Positions 1 through 5,892 of a stretch of 13,313 nucleotides of DNA are shown in pieces. The stretch spans positions 1-13,313 of the forward strand of contig JAOTTU010000048.1 in assembly GCA_029864225.1 (NCBI GenBank), in the 5' to 3' direction. Every line of letters starts with the position of its first letter. Position 1 is the stretch's first letter. The stretch is from Gammaproteobacteria bacterium. Lineage in GTDB: Bacteria; Pseudomonadota; Gammaproteobacteria; UBA9214. The translations under genes and the position numbers were made by a program. The notes below the pieces were generated by a model, which did not search any database, had not been told where the DNA came from, and worked only from the letters and a program-made list of their open reading frames with translations.

Positions 1-511
1 ACTGCGCACCCACGCCCAGTAGCCCCATCAGGGTCTTGCCGGTACCGGTCTGCGGGCTGGCCGCGGCACTGATCAGCCCCAGGCCCTGCTCGACTGCGAA
101 CTTCTGGGAGACGCGTTCGTTGGAATGGTTGGACAATACGTGCATGACCTCGTGGCCGATCACCGTGGCCAGCTGGTGCTGGTTTTCGGCAACCGTCAAC
201 AGGCCGGTGTTCACCCCGATCTTGCGGCCGGGCAGGGCAAAGGCATTGGCATCCTTGTCCTTGAAAACCACCACCTCCCAGTCGCCGCCCACCTCGCGGA
301 TGATAGCCCGGGCAACGCACTGGACATAGCTGTTGGCTGTTCTGTCCTGCTCGACAGGTGTTTCCTTCTTGATGCTGGTGAACGCCTGCAGGCCCATCTG
401 CTCCATCTGGCTGTCCGGCATCAGCACCAGCTGGCTGCGGCCGGTGGGCGAGGTGGCGCAGCCGGTTTGTAAAACCAGTGTGACAGAAACTGTGATCAGC
501 AATCTATACAT
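1..511 (-). CDS. M48-family metalloprotease, probable lipoprotein (partial, C-terminus beyond window)
   Basis: The first 170 residues are visible; the gene runs off the left edge. The N-terminus is a short signal peptide (MYRLLITVSVTLVL) followed by QTG and Cys18, so the mature protein is probably lipid-anchored in the envelope. The residue at -3 of the lipobox is Q, off consensus, so the lipoprotein call is likely but not certain. The zinc-binding HExxH motif is HEVMH at residues 120-124, preceded by ATVIG as in M48 peptidases, and the CATSPTGRSQL start of the mature region is typical of YggG/LoiP-like and BepA-like periplasmic M48 proteins. Such proteins degrade or help assemble outer-membrane proteins; the exact substrate cannot be told. 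The ATG at 511 is supported by an AGGAA ribosome-binding site (519-523) with 7 bp spacing and a perfect -10 box upstream. The third zinc ligand lies outside the window. Confidence 0.9.
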   Translation of the reverse strand, partial: MYRLLITVSVTLVLQTGCATSPTGRSQLVLMPDSQMEQMGLQAFTSIKKETPVEQDRTANSYVQCVARAIIREVGGDWEVVVFKDKDANAFALPGRKIGVNTGLLTVAENQHQLATVIGHEVMHVLSNHSNERVSQKFAVEQGLGLISAAASPQTGTGKTLMGLLGVGAQ

Positions 512-540
512 GGCTTGGTTCCTCGTGACAGGCGTCAACC

Positions 541-546
541 ATTATA
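541..546 (-). promoter_or_regulatory. -10 box (TATAAT) of the M48 protease gene
   Basis: On the minus strand the sequence is a perfect TATAAT, placing transcription start near 534 and giving a leader of about 23 nt before the ATG at 511. No good -35 hexamer sits at 16-18 bp, so the promoter may be weak or need an activator. Called on sequence match and position only. Confidence 0.5.
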
Positions 547-578
547 GTCAGATGCTGGTTGTCGAGCTATCGGGAGAC

Positions 579-655
579 CCGTAGGGTGCGTTCTACGCAC
601 CATCTTGGGGTTGCTGTATCTATTTCTCACACGGTGCACAGATTGCACCCTACGG
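579..655. repeat. Palindromic intergenic repeat (REP/MITE-like)
   Basis: An 11-bp perfect inverted repeat, CCGTAGGGTGC (579-589) and GCACCCTACGG (645-655), bounds a 77-bp element. Inside its left arm is a second hairpin, GGTGCG (585-590) with loop TTCTA and CGCACC (596-601). This type of GTAGGGTGC...GCACCCTAC palindrome is common between genes of many proteobacteria. It lies upstream of the M48 gene and downstream of the DUF3592 gene and could act as a terminator or as an mRNA 3'-end stabiliser for the latter. No transposase is attached. Confidence 0.6.
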
Positions 656-727
656 ATTGTCGGAATAATGGGTCTGATATGAGAATCGACTGCGTGCACC
701 ACGACGTGACCAACTGCAGCGGCTGGT

Positions 728-1195
728 TCAGGGTATGATGATGCTGGCGAAGGCCATCACGGCCATCCATAAAACCAGGAAGAACAGGTACAGGTGCGGG
801 ACACCGCTGACCGGCACCAGGCAGGCGCGCGCCGGGTTGTCGGGGTGATAGTAGATATCAACCCGCTTGCCGATTTTCCATTTCCTGCCGCGAGAGGCGG
901 CCCAGCGCGGGCTCGAATACCACATGGTGTTGTCGTTGTTGTAGGTGATTTTGGTGCCAGTGAATTCCCTGTCGCCGACCCGGTACAGGTATTTGACCGA
1001 GGGACTGTACAAATCACAGACGTCTCCGGTGCGCGGTTTGTTGCCCATCTCATCTTTCACCCCGGACTCGATGATGGTTCCTTTTACCTTGCCCCAATTT
1101 TTCTTTACCGTGTGCTGTTTTTTCAGGTCGCCCCATGCCAGCCATGTAAGGTAGCCGAGTATCGTATAGGCAATGAGGTATTCCAGCAGTTCCAT
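728..1195 (-). CDS. DUF3592 domain membrane protein
   Basis: A 155-residue protein with a membrane segment at each end (about residues 5-21 and 132-153). Between them is a soluble domain with the DUF3592 pattern: a GKVKGTIIESGV strand near residue 36, VKYLYRVGDREFTGTKI in the middle, and a late VDIYYHPDNPARACL stretch (about 112-126). DUF3592 proteins have no established function; the fold probably places a beta-rich domain on one side of the membrane. The gene follows the HPP-family gene's region on the same strand: the HPP stop is at 1253 and this ATG is at 1195, but since both read leftward this gene is downstream of HPP by 57 bp, so they may be co-transcribed. No clear ribosome-binding site precedes the ATG; a small hairpin occupies that position. 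Intact, with no sign of decay. Confidence 0.8.
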   Translation of the reverse strand: MELLEYLIAYTILGYLTWLAWGDLKKQHTVKKNWGKVKGTIIESGVKDEMGNKPRTGDVCDLYSPSVKYLYRVGDREFTGTKITYNNDNTMWYSSPRWAASRGRKWKIGKRVDIYYHPDNPARACLVPVSGVPHLYLFFLVLWMAVMAFASIIIP

Positions 1196-1199
1196 TTAT

Positions 1200-1217
1200 A
1201 TTCACTCGCAAGTGAAT
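1200..1217 (-). promoter_or_regulatory. Small hairpin just upstream of the DUF3592 start codon
   Basis: ATTCACT and AGTGAAT form a perfect 7-bp inverted repeat around a 4-nt loop. On the minus strand the right arm ends 4 nt before the ATG at 1195, so the stem would cover the usual ribosome-binding position, where only a GAGTG-like match exists. It could limit translation or end transcription from the HPP gene; there is no T-tract after it. Confidence 0.35.
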
Positions 1218-1252
1218 GCGGGTTGACGGGAGTAGCTTATGGCGGCTGTTAC

Positions 1253-2206
1253 CTAGCCGTCCAGGGGGACATGTTTCCAGTTCTCTTCATCGCGGATCAC
1301 CTCGTTTGCGGCCCAGTTTGCGAACTCTGTGCGTGTTAGCGCCGCCGAGCTCCTGCGCCCCGGTCCGGCAACCACCTTGTAAACCAGCATGTCCTTTTCC
1401 GGATCGTCGCTGGGTGAAGCATCCACGACCTGCCGGACCGACCAGTCATCGCCATACTTGCCATTGCTGTAGAAATGCCCGGGGTGGATTTTATCCCGGG
1501 GGAAACCCCGCTGTTCCGTCCTGCCGGTTGCCAGCTCGTAGATTCTCAACAGGTCATGCTCGGTGACGTCGATGAAAGAGTCGATCTGCGACAGTGCGCT
1601 TACCAGGTCGGCATGGGCAATCGGGCTGTAGCCTTCTGTGTCGGTCTTCGCCTGCTGTTCCTGGTAGCGAAAGGCGAGGAAGGCGGGGTAGCGGCGCCAG
1701 GGGAAGGCATAGTTGAACAGGACGGCGATACCCAGCATGACCACGACATTGAGCATCACAGGAGTCAGGACATACTGGTAGCCGAGGTCGTGAATCGCTT
1801 CACCACCAACGACGGCGAACAAGGCTGTGGCACCCCCGGGCGGGTGGGTACAACGCAGGTAGTACATGGCGCCGATGGCGAGGCCGACGGACAGGCTGGC
1901 CGCGAGCAGTTCGTGCGGAACCAGCAGGGCGCAGCTCACCCCGACCAGTGCCGAGACAGTATGCCCCCCGAACACTGCCCAGGGTTGTGCCAGCGCCCCG
2001 TGGGGAACGGCGAACAGGAGCACCGCGGAGGCGCCCATCGAGGCCACGATAAGCAGGGACGCAGAACCAAGGAAGTAATGGCTGATGCCCAGGATACCGA
2101 GTATCCCGAAAAACCCGCCCAGTGCCGAGACCAGGCGTTCGTGATGGCTGACCGGGTTGAGTTCTATGCCGAGAAGTTCCAGCCAGCTCCGCTTGTTTGG
2201 TCCCAT
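1253..2206 (-). CDS. HPP-family integral membrane protein with soluble C-terminal domain
   Basis: A 317-residue protein. Residues about 25-168 hold four or more hydrophobic segments with the conserved HPP-family patterns: ASMGASAVLLFAVPHGALAQP (55-75, followed by W) and the name-giving THPPGGATALFAVVGG (120-135). Residues about 200-317 form a hydrophilic domain with a W-V-R-Q motif (SVRQVVDASPSDDPEKDMLVYKV region) and an EFANWAANEVIRDEENWKHV end. HPP membrane proteins are poorly characterised; plant and cyanobacterial members have been linked to nitrite transport, but transfer of that function here would be a guess. It lies 198 bp downstream of purK on the same strand and 57 bp upstream of the DUF3592 gene. 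The ATG at 2206 has no evident ribosome-binding site. Confidence 0.85.
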   Translation of the reverse strand: MGPNKRSWLELLGIELNPVSHHERLVSALGGFFGILGILGISHYFLGSASLLIVASMGASAVLLFAVPHGALAQPWAVFGGHTVSALVGVSCALLVPHELLAASLSVGLAIGAMYYLRCTHPPGGATALFAVVGGEAIHDLGYQYVLTPVMLNVVVMLGIAVLFNYAFPWRRYPAFLAFRYQEQQAKTDTEGYSPIAHADLVSALSQIDSFIDVTEHDLLRIYELATGRTEQRGFPRDKIHPGHFYSNGKYGDDWSVRQVVDASPSDDPEKDMLVYKVVAGPGRRSSAALTRTEFANWAANEVIRDEENWKHVPLDG

Positions 2207-2357
2207 AAAATTATCGCGTGTGTATTTTTTGCCGGTGAAACTGGTCCAGAACGGGAGGAATGCCGTTTAAGATTGAATTTTGGCTGATACGCTGGTGGTA
2301 TGGGCTTTGTCACCGATGCAAATGATAGTTAATACTGATGCGCTGCCTCTGCTGTTA

Positions 2358-2387
2358 GTTGCGATGCCGGTGCATCAGGTATGCAAC
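2358..2387. repeat. Inverted repeats downstream of purK
   Basis: Two nested pairs: GTTGC (2358-2362) with GCAAC (2383-2387), and inside them GATG (2363-2366) with CATC (2373-2376). The structure sits 18 bp past the purK stop and could form an RNA hairpin ending purEK transcription. It lacks a T-tract in either direction, so it is not a standard intrinsic terminator. The rest of 2207-2404 shows nothing else that can be supported. Confidence 0.3.
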
Positions 2388-2404
2388 CGGCAGGTGTGCA
2401 TGCC

Positions 2405-3532
2405 TCAGGGTGCCAGTCTGGCGCGCAGGCTAGTGGCCATCTCCAGCGCGCTCTCCACGTCATCCTCAAGACAGTTGATATGGCCCATTTTGCGGCCGGG
2501 CTTGGTCTCGCGTTTGCCATAGAGGTGCAGCAGGGCACGGGATTCCTTGAACACTTCCTCCCATCGCGGCGTCCCGTTAGCCCACAGGTCACCCATCAGG
2601 TTGACCATTGCGACCGGCAGCAGGAGTTGGGTGTCACTCGGCGGCAGGCCGCATAGTGTGCGTACCTGCTGCTCGAATTGCGATGTCGTGCAGGCATCCA
2701 CAGTGAAGTGCCCGCTGTTATGCGGACGCGGGGCAATGGTATTGACCAGCAGATCACCATCTTCGGTCAGAAACAGTTCGACTGTCAGCACCCCGCAGTA
2801 ATCCAGCTTGTCAGCGAGGTCACAGGCCATCTCTACCGCGTTGTCAGCTATTTCTTCTTCGATGCGTGCCGGCGCCAGTGAAAGATCAAGTATTCCTTTT
2901 ATAAATTCATTCTCGGACACCGGGTAGCTTTCGATGTCAGCGGTGATGCTGCGCGCCAGGATGACCGAAAGGTGCTTGGTGACAAAGATGCGTTCTTCCA
3001 GGATGCACGGCTTATCGCCCATTAGCTGATAGGCCTCCTGCGCCTCCTCAAGCGAGTTGACCGCGTGTTGACCTTGTCCGGGGAAACCCGGGCGCGCAAC
3101 TTTGAGGATTCCCGGGCCACCGAGTTCATCCATGGCGTCCTCGAGGTCTTCGGCTGTCTGAATGGAGTAGAAGGCTACGGTCGGAAAATCGTGCTCGTCG
3201 AGGTATTCCTTTTCCAGCAACCGGTCCTGCATCATGGCAATGGTTTCCGGGGCGGGCCGCACCGGGCAGTGCTGCTGCAGCCGGGTGAGGCTGGCAAGGG
3301 AAATATTCTCGAATTCGGTTGTCACAACGGCGCAATAGTCACCCAGCATATCGAGCGCTGCATGGTCGTTATAATCGGCCTGTATATGCTGGTCGGCAAT
3401 GGTGCCTGCCGGGCTGTGGGGGTCGGGATCCAGGATAATGACCTGGTAACCCATGCTGCGGGCCGCAATGGTGAACATTCGGCCTAGCTGGCCACCACCG
3501 ATCATGCCGAGTGTGGCGCCAGGCAGAATCAC
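2405..3532 (-). CDS. purK: 5-(carboxyamino)imidazole ribonucleotide synthase (N5-CAIR synthase), divergent active site
   Basis: A 375-residue ATP-grasp enzyme of the PurK family, which makes N5-CAIR from AIR, ATP and bicarbonate in purine synthesis. Family marks: LGMIGGGQLGRMF (8-20), VVTTEFENI (69-77), ILEERIF ATP region (177-183), VELF with E252, APRPHNSGH (267-275) and the C-terminal LYGKRETKPGRKMGH. Length is normal. Odd: positions that are nearly invariant in the family differ. The active-site loop usually reading GYDGKGQ or GYDGRGQ is GFPGQGQ (149-155); the Glu of the usual ELSVI is His187; the usual ENxHxxGIL is ENEFIKGIL; and the usual NE(I/L)APR is NTIAPR, so the second Mg-binding Glu (E238 in E. 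coli, from memory of the family) is Thr265. The GTG start overlaps the purE stop by 4 bp (GTGA), which implies translational coupling. Family assignment is sure; catalytic competence is uncertain. Confidence 0.93.
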   Translation of the reverse strand: MILPGATLGMIGGGQLGRMFTIAARSMGYQVIILDPDPHSPAGTIADQHIQADYNDHAALDMLGDYCAVVTTEFENISLASLTRLQQHCPVRPAPETIAMMQDRLLEKEYLDEHDFPTVAFYSIQTAEDLEDAMDELGGPGILKVARPGFPGQGQHAVNSLEEAQEAYQLMGDKPCILEERIFVTKHLSVILARSITADIESYPVSENEFIKGILDLSLAPARIEEEIADNAVEMACDLADKLDYCGVLTVELFLTEDGDLLVNTIAPRPHNSGHFTVDACTTSQFEQQVRTLCGLPPSDTQLLLPVAMVNLMGDLWANGTPRWEEVFKESRALLHLYGKRETKPGRKMGHINCLEDDVESALEMATSLRARLAP

Positions 3533-4020
3533 GTTGGCGGCAACTTCATGTTGCGAACCATCTCTTCCTGGTCCTTGCGGAAGTCAGCGACCTTTTGTGC
3601 CATGTCGGCATCGGTCACCGCGATAATACTGATGGCATACAGGGCGGCGTTGGCAGCGCCGGCTTCGCCAATGGCGAAGGTGGCAACAGGGATACCCTTG
3701 GGCATCTGAACCGTGGACAGGAGCGAATCCATTCCCTTGAGGTATTTCGATGGTATGGGAACACCCAGGACCGGCAGGGTGGTCTTGGCTGCCAGCACCC
3801 CGGCCAGATGGGCGGCACCGCCGGCCCCGGCAATGGCGCATACAAATCCGCGCTCGCGCAATCCTTCAGCGTATTCGACCAGCATATCGGTGGCACGATG
3901 CGCCGAGATAACCCTGGCCTCGCAGGCAACGCCGAATTTCTCCAGCATATCGACGGCCGGTTTCATAATGTCCCAGTCGCTGTTGCTGCCCATGATGACG
4001 GCTACTTGATATTTATCCAT
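3529..4020 (-). CDS. purE: N5-CAIR mutase (phosphoribosylaminoimidazole carboxylase catalytic subunit)
   Basis: A 163-residue class I PurE, which moves the carboxylate of N5-CAIR to carbon 4 to give CAIR in purine synthesis; the family is octameric and cytoplasmic. Conserved marks are VAVIMGSNSDW (6-16), ISAHRATD with catalytic His41, the IAGAGGAAHLAGVLAAKT run (63-80), PVLGVPIPS (83-91), SLLSTVQMPKGIPVATFAIG (99-118) and GAANAALYA (121-129). All expected residues are present, unlike its partner PurK. It is first in the purEK unit, and its TGA overlaps the purK GTG. The ATG at 4020 is the only good start; no strong ribosome-binding site is visible. It diverges from purC across 225 bp. Confidence 0.97.
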   Translation of the reverse strand: MDKYQVAVIMGSNSDWDIMKPAVDMLEKFGVACEARVISAHRATDMLVEYAEGLRERGFVCAIAGAGGAAHLAGVLAAKTTLPVLGVPIPSKYLKGMDSLLSTVQMPKGIPVATFAIGEAGAANAALYAISIIAVTDADMAQKVADFRKDQEEMVRNMKLPPT

Positions 4021-4060
4021 AGTTTTGATTCTGTGTGGTTTTTAAAGTATGAAGATTGCG

Positions 4061-4069
4061 ATTCTACCA
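4061..4069 (-). promoter_or_regulatory. Candidate extended -10 promoter of purEK
   Basis: On the minus strand the sequence reads TGGTAGAAT: a TAGAAT hexamer one base from TATAAT with a TGn extension directly before it, which can replace a good -35 box. The -35 region at 16-18 bp is poor. Transcription would start near 4055, leaving a leader of about 35 nt before purE. Confidence 0.45.
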
Positions 4070-4133
4070 CCCTTGGCCCGCTTGTGGGCAATGCCGGGTG
4101 TGCCGGTTTACAGGGCAAGGATGGCCGCAGAAG

Positions 4134-4153
4134 CACTATTTATACCAATAGTG
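4134..4153. promoter_or_regulatory. Inverted repeat between purE and purC, possible operator
   Basis: CACTATT (4134-4140) and AATAGTG (4147-4153) are a perfect 7-bp inverted repeat with a 6-bp spacer, the size expected for a dimeric regulator. It lies about 29 bp upstream of the candidate purC -35 box and about 65 bp upstream of the purE -10. It does not resemble the enteric PurR box. Function is inferred from position and symmetry only. Confidence 0.3.
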
Positions 4154-4181
4154 TTTGCTGCTGAATGGCATTATTTCGATA

Positions 4182-4210
4182 TTCGCAACGGGCCCGCCGG
4201 GAGGTACAAT
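4182..4210 (+). promoter_or_regulatory. Candidate sigma-70 promoter of purC
   Basis: TTCGCA (4182-4187, 4 of 6 to TTGACA), a 17-bp spacer, and TACAAT (4205-4210, 5 of 6 to TATAAT). Transcription would start near 4217, about 29 nt before the purC ATG at 4246. Confidence 0.5.
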
Positions 4211-4245
4211 CACAGATTCCACCCAATCTGACCAGAACTTCACCC

Positions 4246-5130
4246 ATGAAAGAATCACTGTACGAAACCAGGCTGAAAGGTCTGCCGCTATTGAATCGTG
4301 GCAAGGTACGCGATGTCTATGGCGTCGGGGAGGACCACCTGCTGATTGTCACGACCGACCGCCTGTCGGCCTTTGATGTGGTCCTGCCGGATCCTATCCC
4401 CGGGAAGGGCGCGGTGCTGACTGCCGTATCGAATTTCTGGTTCCAGCGGACCGCGGACCTGGTGCCGAACCACCTCGCGGCCATGACCCTGGAGGAGGCC
4501 CTGCCGGACGCCACCGAACGCGCCGAAGTCGAGGGCCGGGCGATTGTCGTCAGGAAGCTCAAGGCCCTGCCGGTGGAGGCCATCGTGCGCGGCTACCTGA
4601 TCGGTTCCGGGTGGAAGGACTACCAGAAGACCGGGGCGGTGTGCGGCATTGCCCTGCCGGCCGGGCTGCAGATGGCGGACAAGCTGCCGGAGGCGATCTA
4701 CACGCCATCCACCAAGGCCGCTGTCGGAGAGCATGACGAGAACATCGATTTCGAACAGACCCGTGAGCTGCTCGGCTCGGACCTGGCGGAACAGGTGCGC
4801 GATGTCAGCCTGGCGATCTACACCAGCTGCGCTGCCTACGCACTGGAGCGCGGCATTATCATCGCCGATACCAAGTTTGAATTCGGCCTGGATGATGACG
4901 GCGGGCTGGTGCTGATCGATGAGATCCTGACACCGGATTCCTCGCGCTTCTGGCCGGCAGACACCTATGAACCCGGCAGTAGCCCGGCCAGTTTTGACAA
5001 GCAGTATGTGCGCGACTACCTTGAAACCCTGGACTGGGACAAGACACCTCCTGGTCCGGTTTTGCCGCGAGCTGTGATTGAAAAAACGGCAGAGAAGTAT
5101 CGTGAGGCGCAAATGCGCCTGACGACATAG
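4246..5130 (+). CDS. purC: SAICAR synthase (phosphoribosylaminoimidazole-succinocarboxamide synthase)
   Basis: A 294-residue cytoplasmic enzyme joining CAIR and aspartate with ATP to give SAICAR, the step after PurE. It has the N-terminal ATP-binding GKVRDVY (19-25), TTDRLSAFDVVLPDPIPGKG, the first family signature LPVEAIVRGYLIGSG (108-122) and the second, LIDEILTPDSSRFWP (223-237). The ATG at 4246 is preferred over an upstream in-frame start at 4165 because the family begins a few residues before the ETRLKG...GKVRDVY block and because the candidate -10 box (4205-4210) lies between them. No strong ribosome-binding site precedes it. The length fits the longer, yeast-like PurC type rather than the roughly 237-residue E. 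coli type. DUF302 follows 21 bp after the stop, so the two are probably one transcript. Confidence 0.96.
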   Translation: MKESLYETRLKGLPLLNRGKVRDVYGVGEDHLLIVTTDRLSAFDVVLPDPIPGKGAVLTAVSNFWFQRTADLVPNHLAAMTLEEALPDATERAEVEGRAIVVRKLKALPVEAIVRGYLIGSGWKDYQKTGAVCGIALPAGLQMADKLPEAIYTPSTKAAVGEHDENIDFEQTRELLGSDLAEQVRDVSLAIYTSCAAYALERGIIIADTKFEFGLDDDGGLVLIDEILTPDSSRFWPADTYEPGSSPASFDKQYVRDYLETLDWDKTPPGPVLPRAVIEKTAEKYREAQMRLTT

Positions 5131-5135
5131 TCAGG
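5105..5135 (+). promoter_or_regulatory. Two overlapping hairpins at the purC-DUF302 junction
   Basis: AGGCGC (5105-5110), loop AAAT, GCGCCT (5115-5120) is a perfect 6-bp stem in the last purC codons. CCTGAC (5118-5123), loop GACATA, GTCAGG (5130-5135) is a second perfect 6-bp stem around the purC stop. They share 5118-5120, so the two cannot both form fully. The second ends one base before the DUF302 ribosome-binding site (5137-5144). No T-tract follows. This could adjust DUF302 translation or transcript ends; the function is inferred. Confidence 0.4.
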
Positions 5136-5151
5136 CAGGAGAGGCATAATT

Positions 5152-5541
5152 ATGTACGGTTTTACAGTGAATGTTTCCGGTACCATGGACGCTGTGCAGA
5201 ACAGGGTTACGGAAGAACTCCAGAAGGAGGGCTTCGGCATCCTGACCGAGATCGATGTCGCCGGGACGCTGAAGAAGAAGTTGGGCATCGACAGAAAGCC
5301 CTACCGTATCCTGGGGGCCTGCAATCCGGTGCTGGCCAGCCAGGCCATTGAGGCCGATCCCGATATCGGCCTGCTGTTGCCCTGCAATGTCATTGTCCGT
5401 GAAGAAGACGACAGCTCCATCACCGTCGGATTCATGGACCCCGCCGCCGTGCTGAGCCTGGCCGACGTGGAAGGGACCGAGGCCCTGGCCGGCGAGGTAC
5501 GCGCCCGGCTGGAGCGCGTCCGCGACGCGCTCAGTCGCTAG
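5152..5541 (+). CDS. DUF302 domain protein
   Basis: A 129-residue soluble protein spanning the whole DUF302 domain. Typical marks are the GFTVNVSGTMDAVQNRVTEEL start, the GFGILTEIDVAGTLKKKLG stretch (28-46), YRILGACNPVLASQAI (51-66, with C57) and a GLLLPCNVIVRE strand (73-84, with C78), ending in a helix. The biochemical role of DUF302 is unknown. They are frequent in sulfur-oxidising and anaerobic bacteria and sometimes form fusions or neighbours with redox proteins. The ATG at 5152 has a strong AGGAGAGG ribosome-binding site (5137-5144) 7 bp upstream. It follows purC by 21 bp, and nothing in the sequence links it to purine synthesis beyond shared transcription. Confidence 0.88.
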   Translation: MYGFTVNVSGTMDAVQNRVTEELQKEGFGILTEIDVAGTLKKKLGIDRKPYRILGACNPVLASQAIEADPDIGLLLPCNVIVREEDDSSITVGFMDPAAVLSLADVEGTEALAGEVRARLERVRDALSR

Positions 5542-5892
5542 GCGCGCCGCTGCGCGCAGCGCGGCCTGTGACTTGAAAATCCAACGCAGAGGCGCCCAAT
5601 ACGCAGGGCAGACAAATCCCGGTTCAGCCAGTTCCGGCCATTCCGTTATTACTTGGCGGATATCCTGATTAACTCATCTTTCGTCATTCCGGCAAAAGCC
5701 GGAATCCAGTAAGCACCTGATCAGTCATTCCTAGATTCCAGGTCTCTGCTACGCTGCGCCCGGAATGACGACTTGATCAGACTTGCCTTGAAACAGTGGG
5801 TTAGCTGCTGTTCATGGGTGCCGCCGGGGCGTCATTACGGTCCGGACCGGATTTTCGGCTATCATGCAGGCAGACCGTATGACGCTGTGACC
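5542..5892. other. Non-coding region with repeats between DUF302 gene and small-protein gene
   Basis: No supported gene lies in these 351 bases. Just after the DUF302 stop is a perfect 14-bp palindrome, CGCTGCGCGCAGCG (5548-5561), which may form a GC hairpin at the transcript end but has no T-tract. From about 5577 to 5611 the sequence ACGCAGAGGCGCCCAATACGC resembles degenerate CGCAGAGGCGC-type non-coding repeats seen after genes in many proteobacteria. A 92-bp palindromic element follows (listed separately). The last 120 bases (5773-5892) are open in the frame of the next gene from a TTG, but read like non-coding sequence. Confidence 0.6.
5680..5771. repeat. Palindromic intergenic repeat (CGTCATTCCGG family)
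   Basis: Outer arms TCGTCATTCCGG (5681-5692) and CCGGAATGACGA (5760-5771) are a perfect 12-bp inverted repeat. Inside the left end is a strong hairpin, ATTCCGGC (5686-5693), loop AAAA, GCCGGAAT (5698-5705), followed by CCAG. ATTCCAGG lies near 5735. This CGTCATTCCGGC...GCCGGAATGACG motif is a widespread multicopy intergenic repeat in proteobacteria. It is MITE-like in form, with no coding capacity. No clear target-site duplication was seen. Confidence 0.7.

Noticed and set aside
36..584. Three short plus-strand open frames at the left edge
   Set aside because: They are antisense to the M48 protease, whose HExxH motif, signal peptide and ribosome-binding site are clear, or to its upstream region.
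2210..2215. GATAAT on the minus strand as a -10 box for the HPP gene
   Set aside because: It ends 3 bp before the ATG, which would make the mRNA leaderless, and the TTCACC -35 partner is at 18 bp with only four matches; not convincing enough.
1475..2287. Long plus-strand open frame (270 codons) opposite the HPP gene
   Set aside because: It is antisense to a well-supported HPP-family gene, and its product is low-complexity, rich in Gln, Asp and Gly, with no domain; it is a shadow of GC-rich coding.
4288..5112. Minus-strand open frame (274 codons) opposite purC
   Set aside because: purC is unambiguous with both family signatures; the antisense product looks like no protein family.
5773..5892. 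TTG-initiated N-terminal extension of the small protein
   Set aside because: The extra 40 residues are rich in Trp, Cys, Gly and Arg without pattern and begin at the edge of a repeat; likely non-coding.
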